DNA from: Phycomyces nitens
Taxonomy: Eukaryota > Mucoromycota > Mucoromycetes > Mucorales > Phycomycetaceae
Length of the DNA stretch: 64,000 nucleotides
Direction: 5' to 3'
Assembly (NCBI GenBank): GCA_022702545.1
Contig: JAHRBC010000004.1
Span: 3,782,001 to 3,846,000 of the forward strand
Shown: positions 42,269-54,267 of the stretch, piece by piece
Layout: each line of letters opens with the position of its first letter
How positions within the stretch are numbered: position 1 is the first letter of the stretch
The notes under the pieces: generated by a model
Told to the model about the DNA's origin: nothing
Seen by the model: only the letters and a program-made list of their open reading frames with translations
Databases searched by the model: none
Made by a program: the position numbers and the translations under genes

Positions 42269-43863
42269 CACTGGAAAAATGGGCTTGATTACCAGTGTGG
42301 AAAGATAAGTAAACAATAGTGTAATTATCTGAATTATGATAGACTCTACATATAATTCCACTTGAGAACAACCTGGTCTTAGCTGCTAGCAGTATGTTGT
42401 GATAATTGCTAGTATAATTATTGAAAGAGGTGCTGCAACTGAGGTCCAGTAGCACTTTTGGCAGGTATATCTAATTAGATTATGGAGGAATTAAGCATTT
42501 AAATGTGCGGTTCCATTTTGAAAGAATCTATTTTGAGAGAATAACACTGTAGTATTTTACATCTTTACTACACTTTTTTCATCCTCATAGTGTAGTATTT
42601 AACCTTGCAAACCATCTTCTTTATTCTTCTTAACCAATAATATATCACCTATTATTTGATTTCCCGTTTATAATTGATTGGTAATGTTTTACGTTTTTAT
42701 TTTTATTAGAAAGAATAGAATGTTTCTAGGTTTAGGGTCTACTATTACGCCTATTCCTATGCCTAGCCATTTCAACCCGGTTGCCTGCTGCTATTTGGAT
42801 GGAAAATTTTTCTACATAAAAAATACCTGCAAAAATATGAATATCCAGCAATTTCTTGGGCTGCAGGAGTATTCTGTAAAAGATAAAGAAGTGTTAATGA
42901 TATGGGGTACAAAAAGAAAATTTTTGTGTGTCAAAAGATACTTACATTGCAAGAGATGGGCAATAGTGGGCAAAGGGGACTTGAATTTTAAGGCTGGATG
43001 GGCTGTGTGGCGGGTTTTACTATAAAAAAGGGAATAAAAATTAATATGGGTGAACAGAGTGATGATATATTTAATTTACATACCAGGAGCCAAATGGGTT
43101 ATCAAAGTAGGTGGCATGGTGTGCAAAGGAAGCCCAAGTGAGTTTATAAAACACATAATAATTATTATTAATAAATAGTCTGAATAATATTTTGGATAAG
43201 CAAAAAGAGATTTATAAAGAATATTATCTTTATGATTACAACCGTGAATGATGGAGGGGGTCAATAGCGTGAATAGAAAGGGCAGGCTACAATGGAATAG
43301 AGTCAGAGAGGGAACAAGTATGATTGAAAGAAAATTTTTTACCTGGTGCTGATGGCATCCTTATATAAGTTGTTTGGCCAATCTAAGAGAGAAAGTGAAA
43401 ATAATTTTTATCAAGATGATGGTACTAGTGAATGCGGCCAGTGAGTATTTGTCTGGATGGCCATTGTGGAAAGGATGAGTTGCAATGGGAGCACACATCT
43501 ATGAAAAAGAGATTAATTTGTGTGTATAAAGAGGTATAAAAAATGTCTTACCAGAAAAAGGTGCCGAGATTAAAAAAGCAAGGAAAAGGAAAAATAAAGG
43601 GGACCAAAAAAAAAAGGAGAGAGTCTGAAAAAAATTTCACCTTTGAAGCATGCTGCGGAAAGCATGATGGATTGAGCCCAAAAACAATATCAAGGCTGAT
43701 TTGTATCTCAGTGCTTCAAGACAATAGAGGAACATCTTTATAGTCATTCAAAATGCCTATATATAATGGCCTTTTTGATATTTAACCTCTCTTACCTTTA
43801 CACACACACGCACACACACACTTACTCACCCACCCACTCAAACAGTTTTTGTATGTATATTAT
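42269..43863 (-). mobile_element. CACTA element G, partial (third-gene half only)
   Basis: Starts CACTGGAAAAATGGGCTTG at 42269, the inverse of the right end of B, and follows B backwards through the subterminal region, third gene and divergent promoter to the (CA)n tract at 43799-43822. It is lost just before the partner gene, where an LTR begins at 43864. Inserted in the pol fragment. Confidence 0.85.
42772..43498 (-). CDS. Third CACTA gene (ORF3), element G copy
   Basis: Same six exons as in B read on minus: ATG at 43498 (MCAPIATHPFHNGH), WPNNLYKDA exon, HTMPPTLITHLAP exon and final exon with GYSYFCRYFLCRK. The stop is TGA at 42772-42774, three codons before the B stop. The last base of exon 1 is A instead of G, which leaves the donor GT intact. 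No internal stop was seen, although a base-level check of all exons was not done. Confidence 0.5.
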
Positions 43864-44204
43864 TGTGATATTTGTAGTAGAAATTGGGACGGTGGATACT
43901 TTGAGACTCTTTATTGTGGTTTTTGAAAAAGTTAAAGTATATCCAGTTTTGATTCAAGAAGTATGTTAACTTAGTATTTATAATTATTGTTATAATTCTT
44001 ATCAGCTTGGATATTCATTATCATAATAGCTGTGTTATCAGTTAATAGGTATTTTGGGACTTTGTCTCACAATAGATTGGGTATGGTATTTTCATATTTA
44101 GATAAGGATTTCTGGATGGTATAGTTTGTCTTGATTTTAGATAATCCAGCTATCTGGGTTTATATATCACTTTTCTCTGATATACCATTATGTCAAATAT
44201 AACA
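43864..44204 (+). repeat. LTR (341 bp) on a junction between CACTA G and relic H, no target duplication
   Basis: TGTGATATTTGTAGTAG ... CAAATATAACA. Direct copy of 45311-45652. Left flank ATTAT belongs to G and right flank CTATT to the transposase of H. Confidence 0.8.
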
Positions 44205-45310
44205 CTATTGTTGAATGCTTTTTGTGGTCTGCATTTGTCAACTTGTACAAAATGTCAGCGCAGGGAAAACTTGGCTGGTGCTTCAAAATTGTACAGACAT
44301 GATCATTCTTATAGGTCTCTTCCAGGAATTGTCTCATGTAGGTTGATTCAAACTCACTTCGCTTGTTTGTATCTATGTTTTTTAAGATACTGTTGTATCT
44401 TTCGAAGCTAAAGAGCCAGTAACCATAGAACGACCCAAAGGCATTGATTGTCTGGCAAAGGTGGAGGTGGAGGTGCATGTTTGGGGACAGAAGACTATGA
44501 TTGTAAATCTCCTTGCATCCTGTACAGAACAACTCAAGAGATGCATGGCCTTGCTTGATCTCGTCGTCAGAAACACTGGGCTTGGTAAGTAAATGGCATG
44601 CATTGACGAAATGCATCCAGTTTGAGAAGTGAAGGTCTGGAATTACGCCCTTTAACGCCACTGGAGAGTAAACCAGGCACCACGATTTCCACTTGTCTGC
44701 CTTCATAAAGGGGAACCCTTTTCCAATCTTCGTCTTTATCTGGGTATAATTGGCCAGCAACACCATCTTCTCCACCATCTTCTGCATGGCAGTGAGACTC
44801 TTATCGTTGATTACTCCATCTGCAACCCATCTCTCCATCATTCTCTTGGCAGTGCCTAAGAAAAGATTGTGCATTGGATCGATGATTATGCAGTAGACAA
44901 TGTCAAAGTACTGGAGACAATGCAGTTCAGACCAGCAAACACCACTGGCAACTTCAAGGCGCTGCCTCTCAGCTTGAGTGGCTGCATTTCTCCAGACCTC
45001 AGCATCCTTACAATTATCCTCTCTAGTGCGAAGGAGCCACTTTGAAGAATCAAATCCAGAATAATCAACAGAGTTCGTTCCAGCTAACCAATTGAACCAA
45101 CGATTGCATTTGTGGCAGGCATTTGTACTCATATGGGACGTAAATCCACATACTTTCCTTGCAGCAGAGATGTCACAAGCGACCAGAAAGAGAGCGGCAT
45201 AGGCAGTTGCACCAGATGAGCATTGATGGGTCTTGATCTTGATACCCTGGTATAGCTCTTCCAATTCATCTACAAGAGGTCTGAGATAATTGTTGATCTC
45301 TGATATCTTT

Positions 45311-45652
45311 TGTGATATTTGGTAGTAGAAAAGGGATGGTGGATACTTTGAGACTCTTTATTGTGATTGAGAAAAAGTTAAAGTTATATCCAGTCCTTGA
45401 TTCAAGAAGTGTGTTAACTTAGTATTTATAATTATTGTTATAATTCTTATCAGCTTGGATATTCATTATCATAATAGCTGTGTTATTAGTTAATAGGTAT
45501 TTTGGGACTTTGTCCCACAATAGATTGGGTATGGTATTTTCATATTTGGATAAGGATTTCTGGATGGTATAGTTTGTCTTGATTTTAGATAATCCAGCTA
45601 TCTGGGTTTATATATCACTTTTCTCTGATATACTATTATGCCAAATACAACA
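45311..45652 (+). repeat. Solo LTR (342 bp), target duplication TCTTT
   Basis: TGTGATATTTGG ... CAAATACAACA with TCTTT at 45306-45310 and 45653-45657. Same family as 43864-44204. A 5-bp duplication is typical of LTR integrases. Lies within the catalytic exon of relic H. Confidence 0.92.
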
Positions 45653-45859
45653 TCTTTGCTTCTCTTGGCCCTGGCATTAATCCAACAAGGATAATATTCT
45701 CCTTCTTGAACCTGATGTCCCGTGAAAGATTATTAATGGCAAGGTATATGGCTCTACAAGAATATGTGACTCTATCAAATGGCTAGAACCAGTCAATGTT
45801 GAGGGTCAACATTAATAAATGGTCACCATCAACAAATGGAATGCCATTGATATCCAATA

Positions 45860-47605
45860 CACTACAAAAGTCTAAGGGTATTATGTAGATAAAACTTATA
45901 AAATAAGCTACATAATTGTGTAGTTTTACTATGCTTTTGGTAATATATAATTGTGATCTGTAGTAGACTAAAAAGATATGGGGGTGAACTGAATCATCCT
46001 ACCTACTGGTTTACAAGAATCCATTGTAGAATATTTAAATGCCCTCAAACAGTGCAAAACTTAAATATACATTGTAGTCACAATATATTCCTAGTTGATC
46101 TACCCTTTTTTACATTGTATTTTACAATACACAGACAGTTTGTGTCAGGGGAGATTGACCTCTTACAAACAACCAGTTTTATCTTTCATTATATTTTATA
46201 GTGGGTTTTATAGTATATTTTAACAGTCCATCAAGGATGATTGTAGACTATTGCAAGCTAATTGTAGTTATTCTATGCAAACAAGCCTCCCTGGTTTGTT
46301 GTTTTTTTAGAGCAATAGATTCTGAAAATTTTTATTTTTCGTTTTATTTGATAAAAAAATTCATTTGCACTATATATTCTAGTCTCTAGATTGTTTCTTT
46401 GGTATATCTATTCTACCAATCGATATTTCTTGGTCAGTACCATGAACTGGTTCTTAATAGAGCCAGGATACTTACCTAGCTGAGAGAAAGCCAATACTGT
46501 CTAAAAGTAAAAGAGAAGATTGTTAGTAAATAATTTTTATATAAACCATTCATTCTTATACTTATATTTTTAATCTAGTAAACAGAATATTTGATAGACT
46601 CTCTGTAATATACTAACAAATGATTATTGTCTAATAAATATATGTTAATATTTGTAGATAGGCAATATAAAATACTAAAATATTGGTTTACTTACAAGAT
46701 ATAGCCATTGGAATAGCCAGATAATTTTAATCAGGAATCCATATAAGAGTATAGAAAGACGTCTGTTATAGATATTATTAAAAAGGACATATTTATAATA
46801 TAAAAGGTTTACCAGAATATTATATTGAGATAGATAGAAAAATAGAATTTGCGGCTATATATAAAAGAGTGATTTAGTTAATAAAAAATAGTTTTAGCAT
46901 AATATGATCTTACCTTTGAATATACAGCCAAGTGCAATAGAAAGCCCCATAATATATTTATAAGCAGTTACCTATGAATAATAAAATATATTGAGTAAAA
47001 AATATATTTATAAGAGAAAGAAAAAAATTAATTACCAGAGTATTTTGCGGTAATATTTAGGCACAAAAGAATATAAAAAATAAAAAGGAAAAACAAATAC
47101 TTTATATTAAAAGGCTGTTTGACCCTGATAAAATGCGGGCAATAAAATGATAATCCAAAAGAACATACCTGCTGTCATTTTCATATCTTTGTAATTTATA
47201 GTTTATTAGGTTGAAAAAGATGTCTAGATATAGAACAAGAGTGTACACAATGCTGTTAAATAATAATAAAACTACAAGACAATTCATTATTTTCAGTCAA
47301 CTTATTTACTTGCAAGCATACTGGTCATATTTCTCTTCCTTCTTATGAGAATAACTATGATAATAATTGATTTGTTTATTATTTCTACTACAATTAATTT
47401 CACAATATAGTTACAAGAAGTAGAAATAAATCACAAACAAATATCATATATAAAAGGCTCTACTTTATTATTCTATCCAATAGAACATATTGAATAATAT
47501 AATTGCCATCAAAAATAAAAAAGTTTATTATGTTTAACTTCAGTCTACTAATGGTAAGATAATATAGTAGTTTGCTATGAATGAAACCACTCAATTTTTG
47601 TAGTG
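45860..47605. mobile_element. Non-autonomous CACTA element I (1746 bp)
   Basis: Ends CACTACAAAAG and (inverse) CACTACAAAAATT, flanked by ATA (45857-45859 and 47606-47608). Very AT-rich interior with no recognisable gene. Excising it with one ATA rejoins the relic H frame as AIWNEV-LDINGIPF. Uses CACTAC rather than CACTGG ends, so it needs a different transposase from B or D. Confidence 0.88.
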
Positions 47606-48172
47606 ATACTTCATTCCATATTGCACCATCATATACATCAAACATCATGTCCTTTGCCTTTGGACCACAATTCCACGAACTGATATCATCTTCAAACTCA
47701 GGGCGGCCAAAGAACAGCTCCAGTGATTTCTTGATGGAGTGAAACATGTACGTTTTCTTTGGGATCCTAGATCCAGATCTGGACTTGAACAATGGAGTTC
47801 CACACAAGGAGTTTTTTCCAAACTTGTCAAACGAGCAGCAAGAAGGAGTGGAGTCATTGTTCTCATAAATGCTATGACATTCACCACAAGCAACATACTT
47901 CTTTACACCATTTGACAAGACGTCAAGACCAGCCAATCGTCTGAGGCCTTGAACACTCACAGGAAGACGGAATGGGTCACAAAAGAATTCCAAGACCTTG
48001 TTCACAATTGCAATTAAGACTACGGCACCTCCGTTAACAACATATAATGATATGAATTTTTTTGTTTGTAGAGGGGAACAAGTCCCTGGTTTTTATTGAG
48101 TGTTAGTGAAAGGAACTCAATTTTTTTTGGATTTTAAAATGTTGGAAATTAGAAAAGGACACTAAAAGGTGT

Positions 48173-51100
48173 CTATGTAAGATCTTGTTCCAAAGCAAAA
48201 GAACTAGCAAGATTGTCTAGGGAGGATTGTATGTTCTTTACATGAAAAGGGGCAGAGTCAAAAATCACTCTCCAATGGGCTCTCCACAGAGACAAAAGGA
48301 TACAACTAATTGCTTGACTTGGGTCCAAGCAGTGTTCAAGGGGGGCAGAAGTCGGAAGCTGAAGGTGGAACAGAGCTTGATGGACATCGAACGGCTCTGG
48401 ACGACACCCAAAATACGTCAGCCAGGCATCCGACCAAACCGGCCACTTAAGCGGACACATATACAAAAAATGCTCTATGTTATCGGTTTCGTTGTTGCAT
48501 AGGGGGCACAGAGGGGACGGGAAAGTTGTGGGAGCAATGTGGTGGAGAAGTGAGCTACAAGACAAAGATTGATGTATTGCGCGATACCAGATGTTGCGAA
48601 CGGAGTGGTGAATAGGGAAATTCCAGAATGTCTTCCATTGAGACTTTGTAATTGATGAAATAAGGTCGGAGGAAGGTGGGTGATTTTGGCAAATCGTTCG
48701 AAAGTGTTTAGTGTGGAAGTCTTTGAGATGCCGGCAACCAGTGCTTAGTGCTGCAATAAACGGGGTCGCATTTGCAAGCTCGGGGTGAATGTGAGGAATA
48801 AACCCGGGGTGTTCTCTCGGTGGTAGAGTTGTGCGCCAGAAAAATGGCAAAAGGCTGATATGTGAGGTCTGAAGGTCACGGAAGAGTTTGGAGACAATGT
48901 ATTTGAATCCAAGGCGTTCGGAAGGAACTCTTGCACGAAGAGCTTGAATAGACCCATCGTAAAGGAAGGCATCAGAGACACGCAAGTTACGCCAACCTTT
49001 GGAGTGGCAGATATGTGGATCAGAGAACTGTACAACGTCGATAATGGGTAGGAGCAGACATGTAGCTGGACTGGGGGTTATGAGAGAGAAATCTCGTGGG
49101 ATGACATCAATCGTGGTCAGAAGAGTGTGGAAAACACTTTGCACATTTGTCAGCCTAGCAGGACGCAGATTTGAGAATATCATAAGCAAGCGAATGTCGC
49201 CACTAGGGGTACATTGTTGTAAAATACTTCGAATCCATGGTACTACAAAAGATCGTGTTGTCTTCTTGTCTAAAATCGGCTGTAGCCATTGCATCTGAAG
49301 AGATTTCTGTTGCAACTGTGGCTCAAGAATACCTAGACCACCTGATAAACGTAGACGGCACATTTTCGCGAGGCTAATCATAGGGAACATGCCACGGCGC
49401 AGAAATTGACCCATGCATGAGCGGAGCTTGTCAAAGAATGAAGAGAGAACTGGAGTTACACGAAGGACATGCCATATCTTGGACAGAATTAAAGAGTTTA
49501 GCACCGTAGCTCAACCTCGAACAGAAAGTGAGCGTTGAGAATGTAGGTGGCAGAGCTGTTCTATCTTCTGTAGGAGCTGGTGGCAGAATTTGTCTCGCTG
49601 GGTGATGGACGATGTCAGAGGAAAACCAAGATAGGTAAGTGCAGTGGGTGAAGTGCGGTCATGCCAAGATGTAATAGATCTCCCTCAAGGTAGACTTTCC
49701 AATGCGGTAAAGGGGAGCCAGACAGTGAGAATGCCTGCGTTTTGTGCAAATTTATCCTCGCATTCGATGCGCGAGAGTACGTATCCAGGTGTTGGTGAAG
49801 GATGTCAAGTTCAGGGTGCGAGTTTAAGAAAACAAGAACATCGTCGGCATATGCCAGGCATTTAATTGGAGGTGGCGGTGTCAAAGATACGGTGTCTGTT
49901 GAAGATGAAAATCCTGGGAGATTGGAGTCCCCTATTATCCGTCGAAGGAATGGTTCGAATGCAAGATTGAACAAGACTGGTGAGAGCGGATCCCCTTGAC
50001 GCAAGCCTCGACGTTGAGCTAGTGGAGTGGATAAGAAGCCGTTGACATTGACAGATATATTTGTTGAAAAAAATAGCTGTGTGATGCAATGGACAATAGA
50101 AGCTGGAAACCGGAAGTGAAGAAGGATACGTTGGAGGTATTCTGGGTGCACTCTATCATATGCTTTCTCTTGGTCAAGCATGAGACCTATGGCATTGGAT
50201 TGAGTGTGACCAGCCTCTTCCATGATGATGCGTGTCATAAGCCCATTGTCTGCGATGAATCTTCCTTTCACAAAGCCAGTTTGGAAGCGATTGATGAGGT
50301 GATGAGAAGCGTCTGTCACTCGGCTATTGAGCAAACGGGTGAAAACCTTTGCATCTGTGTTAATCAAAGCAATAGGGCGCCAATTTTTCAAGCTAGATAG
50401 ATCGCCTTTCTTGGGTAGCAAAGACAGGCAAGTAGAGCTCCATGATGGTGGGAAAATTCCGTGGCTGAGTGCATCCTGGTATATGGTGGTTATGAGATTC
50501 GAGTATCCTTCTTCAAAGAAGATAAGAGAGAGAATTTCATAAGGGAGTCCATCGGGCCCAGGGCTGCTATGGCGTGGAGATCTTGTAGAGGCATGACGAA
50601 TATCATGTATGGAGAAGGGTGTAACCATTGACTCTTGCGTGGGTTCTGATAGAATCCGTTCCGGTGGAATATGTGACAGTAGCTCGTCAATGGCATCTTG
50701 GTCTATGGGTTCATCGGTGTAGAGCTGTGTGTAAAAATCATTTGCAGCGGCTGCCATGGATTCTGGAGTTGTACATATGTTGTCTGTGCTGGGATGACGA
50801 AGGAAAGGGATATCCTTGCGGACACTACGAGCTGCTATTGTTCGCTTGAGATATCCAGCAGAAAATTCTCCCTGTTCTCGCCAATGCTTGCTTGCTCGAA
50901 GTGCCAAGATCTCAACATTCTCTTGTTGAACAGCTTGGAGTTGGCGCTCCACTGTTAGGAGTTGGTTGTCTCGTATATGGTCAATCTTGTACTTGCGCAT
51001 AAGGCGATTGCGTTTGCTTTGGAGAGCCTTTTCTTGTTGAACCCGCCATGTAGTCGATCGGCGAGAGTGTTGTTTGGCTAGTCGGCGGACAATAGCTTTC

Positions 51101-51955
51101 ACCTTTTCCCATTGGTCTTGGGAAGAAGGGAGATTGTGTAGGGTAGGCAATAGGTCTTGCAATGTCGCAGACAAAGACTGGCAAAACTGGGAGGACAGAG
51201 CCAAGCGAGGATTGGCACGCCAAATTCCTTTTCCTGTGTGCGATCTACCCAAAGACAAAGTGGTCGACACTAGGAAGTGGTCCGACCAAGAAGGGTTGAT
51301 ATAGGCTACAGATGATTCGTGTTTAAGAGTCGCTAATTCTGGAGAGGCAAAGATATAATCAATACTGCTCATTTGAATTCCGAGAAAAGGTGGGTAGAGG
51401 TTGCTGACCCTCTTCAGTAATGCAATCAATAAGATGATCTTGAACATAACGAAGCCACGGCTGGGGAGCACGGCGTGGGTTGGCTGAAAGTGAGCTATAG
51501 GTGTAATTAAAGTCACCAAGGACTATGAGACGAGAGTGTGTAGTAGCGTTCGAGAATAGTGGGGTTTGCAAAAGGGAAATATAGAATTGTTTGCGGTCAG
51601 AGAATGCAGCCGGTGCATATATTGTGGCAATTTGGATAGGGTCAAAGTGGTTGTTGGTATGACGGACTGTGGCGAAAATGCATCTGCCACATCGGCTTGT
51701 ATATGAGTCAGTAAAGAATAAGTTTGGTGTGAGTGAGATCAGCCCGCAATGTTGAGTCCATTGGCTGTCATGTGCTTGGAATTGGTTATGGAAGGTAGTT
51801 TGTAAGTCAAAATCTTTGGCGTGAGATTCTTGGATGGCGAGTAAGTGGATGTTCTGTGAGCGTAGGTGTCGGATAAAATTGTTGCGTTGTTGTGGGTCAG
51901 AGGTTTTGGTAAGCCCCCGACAGTTGATAGTTGCGATTTTTACTGTATTATTCAT
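48173..51955 (-). pseudogene. LINE ORF2: endonuclease-reverse transcriptase, frameshifted
   Basis: Starts at the ATG of ATGAATAA, overlapping the ORF1 stop by 8 nt. Endonuclease: IATINCRGL, LLAIQESHAKD, VLGDFN, then SSIDYIFASPEL after a frameshift near 51372. Reverse transcriptase: SSPGPDGLPYE, LLPKKGDLSSLKNWRPI, FVKGRFIADN, LDQEKAYDRV, RRGLRQGDPLSP and LAYADDVLVF with the catalytic YADD. A second frameshift near 49645. TGA at 49511-49513 within a block that reads RG-stop-ATVLNSLILS, where L1 relatives keep Arg. The C-terminus has a Cys/His cluster (CPLCNNETDNIEHFLYMC). Would nick DNA and prime reverse transcription if intact. Confidence 0.9.
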
Positions 51956-53329
51956 ATTTATGTGTGTTGGTTTTTCCGTTGCGTTTTGTACCTGGGGGAA
52001 GGATATTTCGTTTTGCTTCCTCCCGCAATTGTTCTTTTTTGAGTTGCTGTTTCGTCTTTTGTTGATGGAGTGCTGTGTGGTCTTCACCCATGATCACATC
52101 GTTATCCGCTGTCTTGTCTCCTGCGCTGGGCAAGGAAGTCTCGCTATTTCTAGCGGTTACTTCCGGAATAGCAACAGCTTCGCATTCAGCGTCGATCATT
52201 CTGGTCTCATTATCATTTGTCATTGTCTCTTCTTCAGTGGCAAAAATCTCGGCTTCCAAAGCTCGCTGGGCCTCTAGATCATTTTCCTTCTGAGCAACAG
52301 CTTGTTCCTGGGCTTTAGCCTGCTTCTGGACCTCCAGTTCAATTTCTTTGACAGGCCGTACCGCTTCTTGGATACGTTGCGGGCTGAGAATTTGGCGGGT
52401 AGCGATCTCATGGTTGAGTCCATCATCCAGACGGGCTTTGCGGTGGCTGTTGAATGGTGGATCTCGATGGCAGTGTATCTGAATATGTCCCACAACACCA
52501 CAGTTATGACATGTTCGCTTCTCTTTACGCTTTTCGGTGCATCTGTCAACAGAGTGACCCATCTGCTTACAAAAGACACAATGGTCTCCCATCTTCGCCC
52601 AGGTTCCGTAGATCTGGATGTCAGCGGAGTACTTGATTTGGTAAGCCAGCGGGGACCAAACCTTATCCGAGACAATAGGGCGCTCTAGATAAACATAACC
52701 ATTGCCTTTGAACCATTGGTGCTGGCCTTCTTCATAAATCACGGTTTCGCGGACCTTGCCAAAGGGACTGAGACATTGTCTCAATTGGGCAGCAATTTCT
52801 TCGTAATCTTCGGCTGGAAGTCCTGTAAGGTTCACTCTAAACAGTTTGAGATCCGCCGAAATAGCAGGGGTAGCCAGGAACTCATTGTTGCCTACAACAA
52901 TTGGGTTGCTGCATGCATGCTTGCAGTATTCTTCATCAGATAGGCACAGCTCAATAGCTGTGTAAGTTTTTCGGTTTTGGTTTTGAGCTGGAGCCCAATG
53001 CCACGAGGATAGTTTTTTCTCAAAGGGCCAAGGAATGCATCCAGGTCTCCGAATTCAATGGGGATGTGGTAAAAAACCGAATAAGACGATGTACCTCGAC
53101 GATAAACTCGAGGAACTGCATTGGGATCTTCATCTCCTACAAGAATGGGTGTACGGATGGTTTTCTGTCGGTTTCCTGAGGATAGAGCTGCTTGAATGTA
53201 GCTAGGTTTTCCAGTTGGTGGTGGTGTGTCAGCCGAGAGAGTTGTGGGTGAGACCGGTTGGTTAGAAATGGAGTTCCTGTGTGAATCCGTCGAAATTGAC
53301 AGATTCGGTGGTTTAGGTGAAAGAGCCAT
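51948..53329 (-). pseudogene. LINE ORF1: RNA-binding protein with two CCHC knuckles, one frameshift
   Basis: First Met at 53329. Ser/Pro/Thr-rich N-terminus. A one-base frameshift lies near 52975, within an AAAACCAAAACCGAAAAA run. The restored frame continues through a possible RRM-like segment, then CVFCKQMGHSVDRC and CHNCGVVGHIQIHC (two zinc knuckles), and a Glu/Gln-rich tail. Binds the LINE RNA in related elements (family knowledge). Confidence 0.85.
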
Positions 53330-54017
53330 GATATAATGATATGAAGATAGCAATTGTGGTAACAATGAATCAGTGAATGAAACCCAATTCTGAGACAGAT
53401 TCTGAAGAATAGTCTATTTAAAATGAAAATATTATTAATCCATTATTTTCGTTTCAGGACCAGGATTATGTTTAGTACTATACATACCTTCATCATCAAC
53501 AATCTCATTGTCACTTGAATCATTGCCATCTGATTCATCAGAAGCAGAGCAATTGTCATCCTCATCATCAAACAAAGTGTCGTTCTCAGAAAGAGGTAAG
53601 GTTTCTTTCTGAGATTGAGTGTCAGCATTGGTGCTGTCAACCAAATCTATTAAAAAGGAATATTATTATTAAACTCAAATTAACAATAAAAAATAAAGTC
53701 TTTACCATTGAGATCATAATCCATATCATTGTCAGGACTACAGATATGAATCAATTCTTCATATTGAGCTGTATCCATGGATACAGTGTTTTCAACAGAT
53801 TGCCTGGCCTCTATATTAAATTTATTATTATCTGAAATATAAATAAATATAATTATAATCTCTTACATTTTTGTGCATTTAAAATGCTTTGTGTTTCTTC
53901 ATTTTTCATATGACGTTTGAAGGTCTGAATAGGTACCACGTCATAGCCACCATGCTTCTTTTCACAAACAGAGCATCTGCATTCTTTTGTAACTTTTGAG
54001 TTGCAGATTGGGGCCAT

Positions 54018-54141
54018 TTTTAATAAAATATTTGCGTTTGGTTTAGCAGTAAAAGAGAGAAGTTCAAGGCACAGCTCATTTTATTTATTTCTGAGTTGAT
54101 AATGATTTATTTGTCTGAGGCCATAGGCCGAAGGACTCAAT
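54018..54141. other. Upstream flank of transposase relic H
   Basis: About 120 bp between the relic H start and the DIRS element. No CACTG end is visible, so the terminus of H was lost or lies beyond the DIRS insertion. Confidence 0.4.
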
Positions 54142-54156
54142 TCATTATACGAGTAG

Positions 54157-54267
54157 GAGGAGACTCTGACTGTGTTACCATCTTTTCTTTATTTGTCGAA
54201 AGTTTTGAAATTTTTTAGATAATAATATATATATAGTTAATGGGTGGTCAATGCCAACCTTTATCAT
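54157..54267 (+). repeat. DIRS left inverted terminal repeat
   Basis: Inverse match, with only a few differences, to 58681-58787. Shared blocks: GAGACTCTGACTGTGTTAC, ATCTTTTCTTTATTTGTC and AGTTTTGAAATTTTTTAG. Confidence 0.9.

Larger units (their letters stand above)
48057..53330 (-). mobile_element. L1-like non-LTR retrotransposon (about 5.27 kb), decayed
   Basis: A 15-bp duplication (ATATAATGATATGAA) lies at 48042-48056 and 53331-53345. The 3' end on minus is CTACAAACAAAAAAA, a short A-rich tail. Two open regions: ORF1 with zinc knuckles, and ORF2 with endonuclease and reverse transcriptase. The 5' end lies one base before the ORF1 ATG. At least three frameshifts and one nonsense codon are present, so it is dead. 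Confidence 0.93.
44205..54017 (-). pseudogene. CACTA transposase relic H, split by three insertions
   Basis: Exons on minus: 53867-54017 (zinc module CRCSVCEKKHGG...H), 53706-53831, 53489-53646 (acidic), and the large exon from 53401 down to 44205. It is split by a LINE (48057-53330), a CACTAC element (45860-47605) and a solo LTR (45311-45652). Removing each insert with one target-duplication copy restores the local reading frame. A TGA at 53370-53372 stands where B and D have Arg after His. The C-terminus is lost at the LTR junction at 44204. VACDISAARK, IDPMHNLFLG and FERYNS are readable. Confidence 0.85.
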
